DNA of 64,000 nt from Symbiodolus clandestinus. GTDB taxonomy: Bacteria > Pseudomonadota > Gammaproteobacteria > Enterobacterales > G038960095. Position 1 is the stretch's first letter, and each line of letters begins with the position of its first letter. Location: positions 372,001-436,000 of the forward strand of contig CP152425.1 of assembly GCA_038960095.1 (NCBI GenBank), read 5' to 3'. The notes beneath the pieces are model-generated. The model was not told the DNA's origin and searched no databases. It saw nothing but the letters and a program-made list of their open reading frames with translations. Position numbers and translations under genes: made by a program. This document shows, piece after piece, positions 35,146-44,292 of the stretch.

Positions 35146-35892
35146 TCAAACAGATACCCCACCCAAAAATTTCGCTCCTTGAGCATCTACCTGTAATACT
35201 GAGGCAGTCGGCTCCCAAGCGCCTAGGACCCATCGTTCAGCCTCTACTGCTATTGTAGCCAGCGGTGAGTGCACTAGCGGAACGATATGCCTAGCTAGGC
35301 GATGCGTATGGCCGTGAATCATCCGTCGTGCACTATATTGTTGTAATAATGCTACTACTGCTTGCGGATTAACATCCATAATTTCCGAAGTTTTTTTCTG
35401 GTTAGCGTATTGACTACGAGATCGTAGCCGTTTCGCTAACCAACATCGCCAAGCTAAAGGTAAGCTCAAGAACAGTTGTTGAATTTTGGGATGCCGCACC
35501 CAGTAACGCAGTCGCTGATAGGCAATATCGTCAGTACATAAACTATCGCCATGGAGGATCAACGTGGGTACTTGATATAACATCAACAGCTGCGGCTCTG
35601 TTAACAGGGTCAATTGACAATCAGTCGCAAAACGCCGACCCAACAGAAAATCTCGATTCCCAGCCATAAAGTAGCAGGGAATTCGTCGCTTAGCTAAGCG
35701 CTGTAATGCTTCTCTAACTGCTTGATGCAGCGGTTGCTGAGCATCATCTCCGATCCACACTTCAAACAGATCACCTAGAATATAGAGCGCCTCCGCTTGC
35801 GAAGCTTGCTGCTCTAAAAATTCTAAAAAGAGTTGGAGTTTTTCTTCATCATCGGGTTGTAAGTGGAGATCAGCGATAAACAGAGTTGTCAT
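35146..35892 (-). CDS. lpxH: UDP-2,3-diacylglucosamine diphosphatase LpxH
   Basis: LpxH hydrolyses UDP-2,3-diacylglucosamine to lipid X in lipid A synthesis. The 248 residues show the calcineurin-like metal motifs in order: FIADLHL, ILGDLFEVWIGDD, AGNRDFLLG, LHGDSL and HGHTHR. It follows ppiB on the minus strand as in E. coli. Intact, so lipid A synthesis is presumably kept. Confidence 0.96.
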   Translation of the reverse strand: MTTLFIADLHLQPDDEEKLQLFLEFLEQQASQAEALYILGDLFEVWIGDDAQQPLHQAVREALQRLAKRRIPCYFMAGNRDFLLGRRFATDCQLTLLTEPQLLMLYQVPTLILHGDSLCTDDIAYQRLRYWVRHPKIQQLFLSLPLAWRCWLAKRLRSRSQYANQKKTSEIMDVNPQAVVALLQQYSARRMIHGHTHRLARHIVPLVHSPLATIAVEAERWVLGAWEPTASVLQVDAQGAKFLGGVSV

Positions 35893-35934
35893 TATCCGTG
35901 CCTGAGGTAGTTTCTACTCTCTGTACAAGCTATT

Positions 35935-36438
35935 CTAATTAGATTTTAGTAAGCTAACCCCAGTTATCAATATAGGCTCGACAGGAACATCCTGGTGACC
36001 CGAATGATGAGCCGTTTTTATCTGGCTAATTTGATCAATGACTGTCAGTCCTTCCATCACCTCACCAAAGACACAGTATCCCCAGCCTGTAGCAGTTTCA
36101 GAACGAAAATTTAAAAAATCATTGTCCACGGTATTAATGAAAAATTGTGCAGTCGCCGAGTGAGGATCGCTGGTCCTTGCCATAGCGATGGTCCCCCGCT
36201 GATTGGCTAACCGATTGTTGGCCTCATTGACAATCGACGGATACAATCCTTTTTTCTGCTGCATGTCAGCAGTCAAGCCGCCACCTTGAATCATAAATCC
36301 CTGAATCACTCGGTGAAACACTGTATTTTGATAAAATCCTTCACGGCAATAGCGTAAAAAATTATTGACCGTGTTGGGTGCTTGGTCTGGGTAAAGCTGT
36401 AATACGATATCCCCTTGGGTTGTGTGTAATGTTACCAT
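35935..36438 (-). CDS. ppiB: Peptidyl-prolyl cis-trans isomerase B (cyclophilin)
   Basis: This is a cytoplasmic cyclophilin that catalyses proline isomerisation. The 167 residues contain the active-site block VFHRVIQGFMIQGGGL and SATAQFFINTVDNDFLNF. It has no signal peptide, so it is PpiB rather than the periplasmic PpiA. It lies upstream of lpxH with a 42 bp gap. Confidence 0.96.
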   Translation of the reverse strand: MVTLHTTQGDIVLQLYPDQAPNTVNNFLRYCREGFYQNTVFHRVIQGFMIQGGGLTADMQQKKGLYPSIVNEANNRLANQRGTIAMARTSDPHSATAQFFINTVDNDFLNFRSETATGWGYCVFGEVMEGLTVIDQISQIKTAHHSGHQDVPVEPILITGVSLLKSN

Positions 36439-36779
36439 CAGTGAATTACCTGGTGAAAAAAGAGGCTATGGTAGCTTAAACGTTTTTATAAAGCGAACGC
36501 AATTCTGGCTAACTGACCATTCAATAAGGCTATTAAAAGTATGAATTAAACCCTATTGAAACAATTTGTTATCTAATTTATTACATATACTACTTTTAAA
36601 ATTGTGATAAATATCACTAAAGTTTGTTAAAAAATATTTTATGATAAATTATTGAGTGAATGCCTCTGTAAACTAAAAGGGCGGAGTACTTCATTCGATT
36701 TTTATTAGATTCTAATGAATCTTAAATTAACTTTGCGCATCTTAATAAATCAATCTAATTTAGATCGGAGAAAAATTTA
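36439..36779. other. AT-rich intergenic region before the two-repeat protein
   Basis: These 341 bp hold no gene that I can support. They are far more AT-rich than the flanking housekeeping genes, with several TATA-like and TTGTTA-like hexamers (for example around 36590 and 36630), so promoter position cannot be fixed. Immediately before the next gene stands CGGAG, 9-10 nt from the ATG. The base composition suggests that this island came from elsewhere or is under relaxed selection. Confidence 0.4.
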
Positions 36780-37919
36780 ATGAACTTATTAAAAATAGCA
36801 AAATTATTTTTGCTAATGAATTATATTCAAAAGTCCATCGAAGAACCCCTTGCTAATCCTCCCTGTCCTACTGGTTACAGTGCATTAGTTCCAAGGCAAT
36901 TAATCGGTAAAGAATTTACTATTGACTTCTTAGGACTTGGAGATGACCTTTTCTCTACCATTACCTTTTCCTTGCCAGGTGGCTCCAACCAACCAGTGGT
37001 TACCTTTGAAACCTTTGAGACTACAGATGGCTATCCTCACGAGTATTTTAATGATACTTATGCCAGTATACTTTACAAAGATCCAGATGGAATAACGCAA
37101 TATCAAAAAGATTATATTGGAAATAAAAAATTAATACCCCAAAAGAAAACTTTCAATTTGACAGGCAGCAGTCAAGAGGAAATCTCTCTATTTCATCGGG
37201 AGTCTAATCGCTATCTATTAAAAAATAAGAGTCAAAATAGCATCATTCCCTATCATCCAGAGCAAGTTGAAATCGTCAATGTAACTTACCAATTGGCTAA
37301 CAATGCGCTCATCCCAGAAGAATTTATCGGTGATAAATTTACTATTCACCTATTAGATTCTAATGGAAAGAATTTTTTAAATACTGTTATCGATCGAAGT
37401 TCATTTGATAAACCATCTATCACTTTTGAGTCCAAATCCAGTACACCCGATAAGAATTCGACAGATATTTATGCTGGTATCATGTACATCAATGCAAATT
37501 ACTCGCGTGGGTACGCACAAGCTTTCTATGGTGATGATGAGATAACCCCAGAAAAATTCTCTTTTCTGCTCAGCTGCGGTGGAGTCGAGGAAATTACGGC
37601 GTTACATAAAAATTCAGCTAATATTAAAGTAGAAAATCATCGGCAAGGCAAAATGATCAATCCTTACCTTATTCAAGGAACTCCCTATTTTTCTGGTAGC
37701 TATCATCTGGTTCAGGATCCATTGCCCCACTCAATCACTACACCAACACCAACGACATCAACCTCGACATCTACTACTTCAACAACGACTCCGTATTCAA
37801 CGGTACCCTTAACAACGGCCATGGCATCGACACCGTCGCCCAGTGCCTCAGCAGCTTTTTCTTCGTACCCAGCAGCGCTGGCCCCATTATTAGCAACCGG
37901 AATGCTATTAACCCAATAG
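36780..37919 (+). CDS. Two-repeat protein with Ser/Thr/Pro-rich tail, unknown function
   Basis: I do not recognise this 379-residue protein. After an amphipathic/hydrophobic N-terminus (about 1-20) come two copies of a roughly 120-residue domain, at about 35-157 and 176-296. They share AL[VI]PxxxIGxxFTI, a TFE strand, YAxIxY, a PxKxF/PEKF strand, EEIxxLH and IxPY. Residues about 319-356 are almost only Thr, Ser, Pro and Ala, like a mucin or linker. A hydrophobic tail (AALAPLLATGMLLTQ) ends the protein. The domain size and beta-rich pattern suggest a secreted or surface binding protein. The gene is A/T-rich and stands alone between ppiB and alsT. Confidence 0.8.
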   Translation: MNLLKIAKLFLLMNYIQKSIEEPLANPPCPTGYSALVPRQLIGKEFTIDFLGLGDDLFSTITFSLPGGSNQPVVTFETFETTDGYPHEYFNDTYASILYKDPDGITQYQKDYIGNKKLIPQKKTFNLTGSSQEEISLFHRESNRYLLKNKSQNSIIPYHPEQVEIVNVTYQLANNALIPEEFIGDKFTIHLLDSNGKNFLNTVIDRSSFDKPSITFESKSSTPDKNSTDIYAGIMYINANYSRGYAQAFYGDDEITPEKFSFLLSCGGVEEITALHKNSANIKVENHRQGKMINPYLIQGTPYFSGSYHLVQDPLPHSITTPTPTTSTSTSTTSTTTPYSTVPLTTAMASTPSPSASAAFSSYPAALAPLLATGMLLTQ

Positions 37920-38033
37920 CCCAACCCTGTTTTAGCTAAGGGCGCTCTACTAGTATCAGCAGCGCCCACTGCTAATCACAATCTAAAAAAGTGATAGTCA
38001 GTCGGTTGATAGACTAATTTTAACCACTGATAA

Positions 38034-39530
38034 CTATCCATTGGCAACTTTAGGTTGCGCAACTTCCCCATTTATCTCTTTCTCGGCTGTTCCTGGCCAG
38101 ATCCCTGGGGTTAGCTGATTAATGATTTCCGGATAAATATCCGCATTAAAAGTCGGCAACTTCCCTTGGCGGCGCTGTAACTGATAATCTTTAGCCAATT
38201 TGATGGCGGTTTTGGAAAGCAGTGCTAAGGCAACCAAATTCGTAATCGCCATTAAACCCATAGAAATATCAGCTAAGGTCCACACCACCGGAACATTGGC
38301 AACCGCACCAAATAACATCATCCCTAATACAGTTAACCTAAACAGCAGTAATTTCCCCTGACTCTGCTGCTTAAGGAAAATTAAGTTATTTTCAGCATAA
38401 GAGTAGTTAGCAATCACTGCAGTAAAAGCAAAGAAAAACAGGGCAAGCGCGACAAAAGAGCTCCCCCAGGAGCCCAATACCGCGGAGAAAGCCTGCTGGG
38501 TTAATTCAATGCCTTCGATTCCCTGAACATTTTCCAGAGTACCTGAGCATAAAATAATGGTGGCCGTTGCACTGCAAATAACCATCGTATCTAAAAAAAC
38601 ACCCAACATCTGTATATAACCCTGTGAAGCTGGGTGTGGAGGATAGGGTTCTGCTGCTGCCGCTGTATTGGGTGCTGAGCCCATACCAGCTTCATTAGAG
38701 AACAGTCCTCGCTTGACGCCGTTAGATAACGCCTGCTTTAATGTGTAAGCCAAAGCCCCTGCCCCTGCCTCTTGCCATCCAAAAGCACTTTTAAAAACTA
38801 AGCTCAATATTATTGGCAATTGAGAGAAATGGGTGATCACAACCCATCCCGTCAATGATAAATAGGCTAGGGCCATAAAAGGAACCATCCACTCTGTGAC
38901 CCGAGAAACGGCTCTGTTACCACCAAAAATGATTGTGCTAGCCAATGCGGCTATACAAAGCCCAACATATAAAGGCTTAAAGCCAAAAGCTAGCTGCATG
39001 GCTTGAGCAATAGAATTACTCTGTACCGAGTTAAAAACCCAGCCATAAGCAATGATCAGAAAAATTGAGAAGAGTATGCCCATCCAGCGTTGGCCTAACC
39101 CCTTTTCCATATAATAAGCAGGGCCTCCACAATAATTACCCTGCTGATCCCTGGATTTGTACAGCTGTGCCAAACTGCTCTCGGCAAAAGCAGTTGCCAT
39201 ACCGATTAAGGCAATTATCCACATCCAAAAAATCGCACCAGGTCCGCCCAGAGACAATGCCAAGGCGACTCCAGCCAAATTACCGGTTCCAACACGCGCC
39301 GCTAAACCAGTACACAATGCCTGAAATGATGAGATACCTTCCTCAGAGCGGCCGCGGCTTCCTTTAATAAGGGCAAACATATGTGAAAATTGGCGAATTT
39401 GTAGGCACCCTAAACGTCCAGTAAAATAGATTCCGGTACCTAATAGCAGGCAAATTAAGAGGGCACTTAAGTACTCATTGAGTACAGTCAAAAAAGTATT
39501 CACAAAATAATCCTCTTGATAAAAATCCAT
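38034..39530 (-). CDS. alsT: Sodium:alanine symporter (AGCS family, AlsT/YaaJ)
   Basis: This inner-membrane amino-acid transporter of 498 residues has about ten transmembrane segments. Family blocks include QALCTGLAARVGTGNLAGVA, GGPGAIFWMWIIALIGMATA, CGGPAYYMEKGLGQRWMG and NGVKRGLFSNEAGMGSAPNT. It lies divergently from tal, as yaaJ-talB do in E. coli apart from orientation. Intact. Confidence 0.93.
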   Translation of the reverse strand: MDFYQEDYFVNTFLTVLNEYLSALLICLLLGTGIYFTGRLGCLQIRQFSHMFALIKGSRGRSEEGISSFQALCTGLAARVGTGNLAGVALALSLGGPGAIFWMWIIALIGMATAFAESSLAQLYKSRDQQGNYCGGPAYYMEKGLGQRWMGILFSIFLIIAYGWVFNSVQSNSIAQAMQLAFGFKPLYVGLCIAALASTIIFGGNRAVSRVTEWMVPFMALAYLSLTGWVVITHFSQLPIILSLVFKSAFGWQEAGAGALAYTLKQALSNGVKRGLFSNEAGMGSAPNTAAAAEPYPPHPASQGYIQMLGVFLDTMVICSATATIILCSGTLENVQGIEGIELTQQAFSAVLGSWGSSFVALALFFFAFTAVIANYSYAENNLIFLKQQSQGKLLLFRLTVLGMMLFGAVANVPVVWTLADISMGLMAITNLVALALLSKTAIKLAKDYQLQRRQGKLPTFNADIYPEIINQLTPGIWPGTAEKEINGEVAQPKVANG

Positions 39531-39765
39531 CCTGTAAACAGCATAAGGACGTCAGGTAACGCCCAGCTAGCTTTTCGGTAGAATAATCCCCCACCCTATC
39601 TCTTTAAGTTTGAAGACTTTACCACAACTTACTATAAAAACCTTATAGTTCCCGTTATCAACTTTTCGGAAGGTTCGCTTTAACAGCCACTTTTCAGTAA
39701 AATGATTGACGCCGCTACAGCTTGCTTGGCTGTCTTGCTAATTAACGCGAGGAAGAATTCCTTAC

Positions 39766-40707
39766 ATGCATGATAATTTAACAACCCTACGCCGTTACAC
39801 GACGGTGGTCGCCGATACCGGTGATTTAGAGGCGATTAAACGCTATCAACCGGTTGATGCCACCACTAACCCAGCCTTAATCTTAAAGGTAGCTCAGCAA
39901 GCTGAATACCGCCATTTACTCCAAAAATCCTTAGCATGGTCCCGGCAACAGACCATAGATCCTCAACAACAATTGCGTGAAGCGGCTGATTACTTAGTGA
40001 TTCAAATAGCCCTATTAATCACTCCAATGATCCCAGGGCTACTTTCCATCGAAATTCCTGCTCGCCTCTCCTACGATACTCCAGCCAGTATTGCCAAGGC
40101 GCAGCGGCTAGTGGCAGGCTATCGCCAAGCAGGTGGTGAACCGAAACGCTTATTGATCAAGCTTGCAGCTACTTGGCAGGGCATCCAAGCAGCGGCCTAT
40201 CTAGAAAAGCAAGGAATAGCCTGTAATTTAACACTATTATTCTCTTTGGCTCAAGCACGTGCCTGTGCACAAGCAGGAGTTACGCTGATTTCACCTTTCG
40301 TAGGACGAGTTAGTGACTGGTATCAATCTCGCGGCATCAAGCTACCTGAGGACCCTGGGGTCGCCTTCGTTACCCAAATATACCACTACTACAAACAACA
40401 TGGTTACCCAACGATCATTATGGGAGCCAGTTTTCGCACCATTCAACAAATTATTGCCTTAACAGGTTGCGATAAGCTGACAATAGCACCAGCCCTATTA
40501 CAGGCGTTAGCAGAAAGCTCACTTTCTCTATCTGCTCAGCTACACTACGATGGCGATATCATCCAGCCTCCCGCCAGTTTAACCGAGGCTGAATTTTATT
40601 GGCTACACAATCAGGATGCTATGGCGGTGGATAAGTTAGCTGAGGGCATCCGACAATTTGCCACCGCCCAAGAGCAACTAGAGCAGCTAATTGCTCTGCA
40701 TCAGTAA
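39766..40707 (+). CDS. tal: Transaldolase
   Basis: Transaldolase moves a dihydroxyacetone unit between sugar phosphates in the non-oxidative pentose phosphate pathway. The 313 residues keep YTTVVADTGDLEAIKRYQP, DATTNPALI, the Schiff-base Lys (K132 in LLIKLAATWQG) and CNLTLLFSLAQARACAQAGV. Closest by eye to E. coli TalB (317). A T-run follows the stop. The tal-dnaK-dnaJ order is as in enterobacteria, minus mog, satP and others. Confidence 0.96.
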   Translation: MHDNLTTLRRYTTVVADTGDLEAIKRYQPVDATTNPALILKVAQQAEYRHLLQKSLAWSRQQTIDPQQQLREAADYLVIQIALLITPMIPGLLSIEIPARLSYDTPASIAKAQRLVAGYRQAGGEPKRLLIKLAATWQGIQAAAYLEKQGIACNLTLLFSLAQARACAQAGVTLISPFVGRVSDWYQSRGIKLPEDPGVAFVTQIYHYYKQHGYPTIIMGASFRTIQQIIALTGCDKLTIAPALLQALAESSLSLSAQLHYDGDIIQPPASLTEAEFYWLHNQDAMAVDKLAEGIRQFATAQEQLEQLIALHQ

Positions 40708-40723
40708 TTTTTTTTACTCTCCT

Positions 40724-40751
40724 CTTGATGCTTGTTTCATCGTCCCCATCT
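40724..40751 (+). promoter_or_regulatory. Sigma-32 heat-shock promoter of dnaKJ
   Basis: CTTGATG at 40724-40730 and CCCCATCT at 40744-40751 are separated by 13 bp. This matches the sigma-32 consensus and closely resembles dnaK P1 of E. coli (CTTGATG ... CCCCAT). It lies about 320 bp upstream of the dnaK ATG, leaving a long leader (about 40760-41073) in which I see no gene. Confidence 0.8.
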
Positions 40752-41073
40752 TTAGAATTAACGGTTTAGATAGCGAAAATTTTAACGAAACACTCCTCCC
40801 TTTAATCTAATCCAGCTTATGGGGGGAGAAAATAGGTAATATTTTTAAAAAACTGTCGAAATAACTGCATAATTGGGCAAAGCAGCTTTGACTTGGCACC
40901 GCTACTGGTAAATCTGCAGCGAATGCGCCTAAAAATGGTAAAATTAAATCAAAACCGCCGTTCTCACTACGATATCTTTAATAGCGTAATGAGAAAGAAT
41001 ACCTAAGAAGCAGTGATAAAGCAGGGTGTTCAGAGGCCGTAAGTTAAGATAGTACTGAATGCGGAGAGGAGCA

Positions 41074-42975
41074 ATGGGTAAAATCATTGGTATTGACTTA
41101 GGAACAACGAATTCTTGTGTTGCCGTAATGGATAGCGCACAACCGAGAGTTTTAGAGAACAGCGAAGGAGATAGAACGACTCCTTCTATTATTGCTTATA
41201 CCCAAGATGACGAAACATTAGTGGGTCAACCGGCCAAGCGCCAAGCGGTGACTAATCCACAAAACACCCTTTTTGCTATCAAACGGCTTATTGGGCGTCG
41301 ATTTACTGATGAAGAAGTGCAGCGCGATATAAAAATCATGCCTTATAAAATAGTTAAGGCTGACAATGGGGATGCGTGGGTAGAAACCAGAGGCCAAAAA
41401 AAGGCGCCCCCACAGATCTCTGCGGAAATTCTTAAAAAAATGAAAAAAACAGCAGAAGATTACTTAGGGGAACCCGTTAGCGCCGCAGTCATTACTGTTC
41501 CAGCTTACTTTAACGACTCGCAACGCCAAGCCACTAAAGATGCTGGGCGTATTGCTGGTTTAGAAGTTAAGCGAATTATCAATGAACCCACCGCTGCTGC
41601 ATTAGCCTATGGACTAGATAAAGAGAGTGGCGATCGAATCATCGCGGTCTATGATTTAGGGGGTGGAACCTTTGATATTTCGATTATCGAAATCAACCAT
41701 GTCGAAGGCGAAAAAACTTTTGAAGTGCTAGCCACTAATGGGGATACCCATTTAGGTGGCGAAGATTTCGACAACCGTCTCATTAACTATTTAGCCGAAG
41801 AGTTTAAAAAAGAGCAGGGCTTTGATCTAAAAAATGATCCCCTAGCCATGCAGCGTCTAAAAGAAGCTGCTGAGAAAGCCAAGGTAGAGCTCTCATCCGC
41901 GCAACAAACAGACGTTAACTTACCCTATATTACTGCCGATGCTTCCGGCCCTAAACATCTTATGATTAAGTTGACCCGGGCTAAATTAGAGGCATTGGTG
42001 GAAGACTTGGTACTGCGTTCGTTGGAGCCTTTGAAAATTGCCCTTCAAGACGCCAAGTTGACGGTTAATAAAATTAATGATGTGATTTTAGTCGGCGGGC
42101 AGACACGCATGCCATTGGTCCAAGAGAAGGTGAAAAACTTTTTTGGAAAAGAGCCACGAAAAGACGTTAATCCTGATGAGGCAGTGGCTGTAGGAGCGGC
42201 AATCCAGGGTGGCGTACTGGCGGGTGATGTTAAAGATCTGCTACTGCTGGATGTTACTCCACTCTCTTTGGGAATTGAAACAATGGGCAGCGTCATGACT
42301 AAGCTCATTGAAAAGAACACCACTATCCCGACCAAGCATAGCCAGATTTTCTCAACCGCCGAAGATAACCAATCAGCAGTGACTATCCATGTATTGCAGG
42401 GTGAGCGCAAACGAGCCGCTGATAACAAATCACTAGGCCAATTTAATTTGGAAGGAATTCAATCGGCCCCTCGCGGTATGCCGCAGATCGAGGTCACCTT
42501 CGATATCGATGCTGATGGTATTTTGCATGTCTCTGCCAAAGATAAAAACAGTGGCCGAGAACAAAAAATCACCATTAAAGCCTCTTCTGGATTAAACCAG
42601 GAAGAGATTGAAAAGATGGTAAAAGATGCTGAGGCTAATGCTGAAACCGATAGGCAGTTCGAAGCATTAGTACAGCTGCGCAATCAAGCGGATCATTTAG
42701 TCCATAGCACCCGCAAACAGCTCACTGATGCCGGTGATAAAGTATCAGTAGCGGATAAAACCGAGATTGAAACTGCTACTAATGCGTTAGAACAGGCAGC
42801 TAAAAGTGAAGATAAAGCAGATATTGAAGCAAAAATTCAAGTTTTGATACAGTTGTCTGGTAAATTAATGGAAGCTTCATCAACACAACAGGATCGAGGT
42901 AAACAATCAGATAATTCAGCAGGTAACGACGAAGTTGTTGATGCAGAATTTGAAGAGGTTAACGACAAAAAGTAA
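41074..42975 (+). CDS. dnaK: Chaperone DnaK (Hsp70)
   Basis: DnaK is the main Hsp70 folding chaperone. It is 633 residues long from the ATG at 41074, which has AGAGGAG just upstream; an ATG 15 bp earlier is out of line with the family. The nucleotide-binding domain has GKIIGIDLGTTNSC, VYDLGGGTFDISI and ILVGGQTRMP. The substrate domain includes LLLLDVTPLSLGIETMG. The C-terminus ends EFEEVNDKK, close to the usual EEVKDKK. Intact. Confidence 0.98.
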   Translation: MGKIIGIDLGTTNSCVAVMDSAQPRVLENSEGDRTTPSIIAYTQDDETLVGQPAKRQAVTNPQNTLFAIKRLIGRRFTDEEVQRDIKIMPYKIVKADNGDAWVETRGQKKAPPQISAEILKKMKKTAEDYLGEPVSAAVITVPAYFNDSQRQATKDAGRIAGLEVKRIINEPTAAALAYGLDKESGDRIIAVYDLGGGTFDISIIEINHVEGEKTFEVLATNGDTHLGGEDFDNRLINYLAEEFKKEQGFDLKNDPLAMQRLKEAAEKAKVELSSAQQTDVNLPYITADASGPKHLMIKLTRAKLEALVEDLVLRSLEPLKIALQDAKLTVNKINDVILVGGQTRMPLVQEKVKNFFGKEPRKDVNPDEAVAVGAAIQGGVLAGDVKDLLLLDVTPLSLGIETMGSVMTKLIEKNTTIPTKHSQIFSTAEDNQSAVTIHVLQGERKRAADNKSLGQFNLEGIQSAPRGMPQIEVTFDIDADGILHVSAKDKNSGREQKITIKASSGLNQEEIEKMVKDAEANAETDRQFEALVQLRNQADHLVHSTRKQLTDAGDKVSVADKTEIETATNALEQAAKSEDKADIEAKIQVLIQLSGKLMEASSTQQDRGKQSDNSAGNDEVVDAEFEEVNDKK

Positions 42976-43009
42976 TCCCTTACCTGAAAAAGAATAGGTT
43001 TTACTGAGC

Positions 43010-43036
43010 ACGGGCGCTGGAGCAATCCACGCCCGT
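43010..43036 (+). promoter_or_regulatory. Hairpin in the dnaK-dnaJ gap
   Basis: ACGGGCG at 43010-43016 pairs with CGCCCGT at 43030-43036 around a 13-base loop. It has no T-run beyond three bases, and dnaJ follows within 30 bp, so it is more likely an RNA processing or partial attenuation element that sets the dnaK:dnaJ ratio. Confidence 0.5.
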
Positions 43037-43062
43037 TTGCTGATCAAGCGGATAGGTTAACC

Positions 43063-44190
43063 ATGGCAGAACGCGACTATTATGAGATCTTAGGCATCCC
43101 AAGAAATGCAGATGAGGGGGCCATAAAAAAGGCGTATAAACGCTTAGCAATGAAGTATCATCCCGATCGCAACCAGGGAGATAAAAAAGCTGAAGCACAT
43201 TTCAAAGAGATTCAAAAAGCCTATGCAATCTTAAGTGATGCAAAAAAACGGGCTGTTTATGACCAACATGGGCATGCAGCTTTTGAACAAGGAGGAATGG
43301 GCAATGGGCACAGTGCCGGTGACTTCAGTGATGTCTTTGGCGAAATGTTTGGCGATATTTTTGGTGGAAGCCGACAGCGAAGCACTCGAGGTTCTGATCT
43401 ACTTCACCCATTAGAGCTTACTTTGGAAGAAGCTGTACGCGGCTGCACTAAAGAGATCCCGTACCCTAATTTAGTGACTTGCACTACCTGTCAAGGTAGT
43501 GGTGCCAAGGCAGGTAGCTCACCGATTACCTGTACCCCTTGCCGCGGAACTGGACAACTGCATATTCGCCAAGGTTTCTTTGCCGTACAACAAACCTGCC
43601 ATCATTGCCAGGGTCGGGGCAAAGTGGTTCGTGATGCCTGCAGCAGCTGCCGAGGGCAAGGATGTGTTAAAAAGACCAAAACCTTGTCGGTTAAAATTCC
43701 GCCTGGTGTTGACAGCGGCGACCGTATTCGTTTATCGGGTGAAGGAGAAGCAGGCACTATGGGAACGCCAGCAGGCGATCTCTACATTGAATTTACTGTT
43801 AAACCTCATTCGATTTTTAAGCGTCAAGATAACAATCTCTATTGCGAAGTCCCCATCAGTTTTACCTTAGCAGCATTAGGGGGTAAAGTAGAGGTCCCGG
43901 TGTTGAACGGTAAAATTAATCTTAGCGTTCCGCCTGAAACGCAAAGTGGTAAGCTGTTCCGCTTAAGCGGCAAAGGCGTTAAAGCGATCCGTGGCCGAGA
44001 AGTTGGTGATCTGCTATGTCGTGTGGTGGTAGAAACCCCAGTTAAACTCAATGAACGGCAAAAGCGCTTGCTAAGTGACCTAGAAGAGAGCTTTAGCCAG
44101 GACCATGGCCAACAACACAGCCCGCGTTCTCGCAACTTTTTCTCTGGAATTAAGAAATTCTTTGAGGACCTAACTCGTAGCGATGGCTAG
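43063..44190 (+). CDS. dnaJ: Co-chaperone DnaJ (Hsp40)
   Basis: DnaJ stimulates DnaK ATPase and delivers clients. The 375 residues have a J domain with the HPD motif (KYHPDRNQGD), a short Gly/Phe-rich linker (about 75-105) and four zinc-binding repeats (CTTCQGSG, CTPCRGTG, CHHCQGRG, CSSCRGQG), followed by the C-terminal substrate domains. Same operon as dnaK. Intact. Confidence 0.98.
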   Translation: MAERDYYEILGIPRNADEGAIKKAYKRLAMKYHPDRNQGDKKAEAHFKEIQKAYAILSDAKKRAVYDQHGHAAFEQGGMGNGHSAGDFSDVFGEMFGDIFGGSRQRSTRGSDLLHPLELTLEEAVRGCTKEIPYPNLVTCTTCQGSGAKAGSSPITCTPCRGTGQLHIRQGFFAVQQTCHHCQGRGKVVRDACSSCRGQGCVKKTKTLSVKIPPGVDSGDRIRLSGEGEAGTMGTPAGDLYIEFTVKPHSIFKRQDNNLYCEVPISFTLAALGGKVEVPVLNGKINLSVPPETQSGKLFRLSGKGVKAIRGREVGDLLCRVVVETPVKLNERQKRLLSDLEESFSQDHGQQHSPRSRNFFSGIKKFFEDLTRSDG

Positions 44191-44292
44191 TTCTTGACAG
44201 AATAGCCAGGTCCAGTGATGGTGGCCAGGTGACTGTTGCTAGCCAGTACCAGTTTCATTGGACAACTGAAAAGTGACTGCTAGGGCTAGCTA

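Noticed and set aside
36780..37919. Classical autotransporter, trimeric adhesin or LPXTG protein
   Set aside because: There is no beta-barrel domain, no YadA anchor and no sortase motif. The tail is Ser/Thr/Pro-rich with a short hydrophobic end only.
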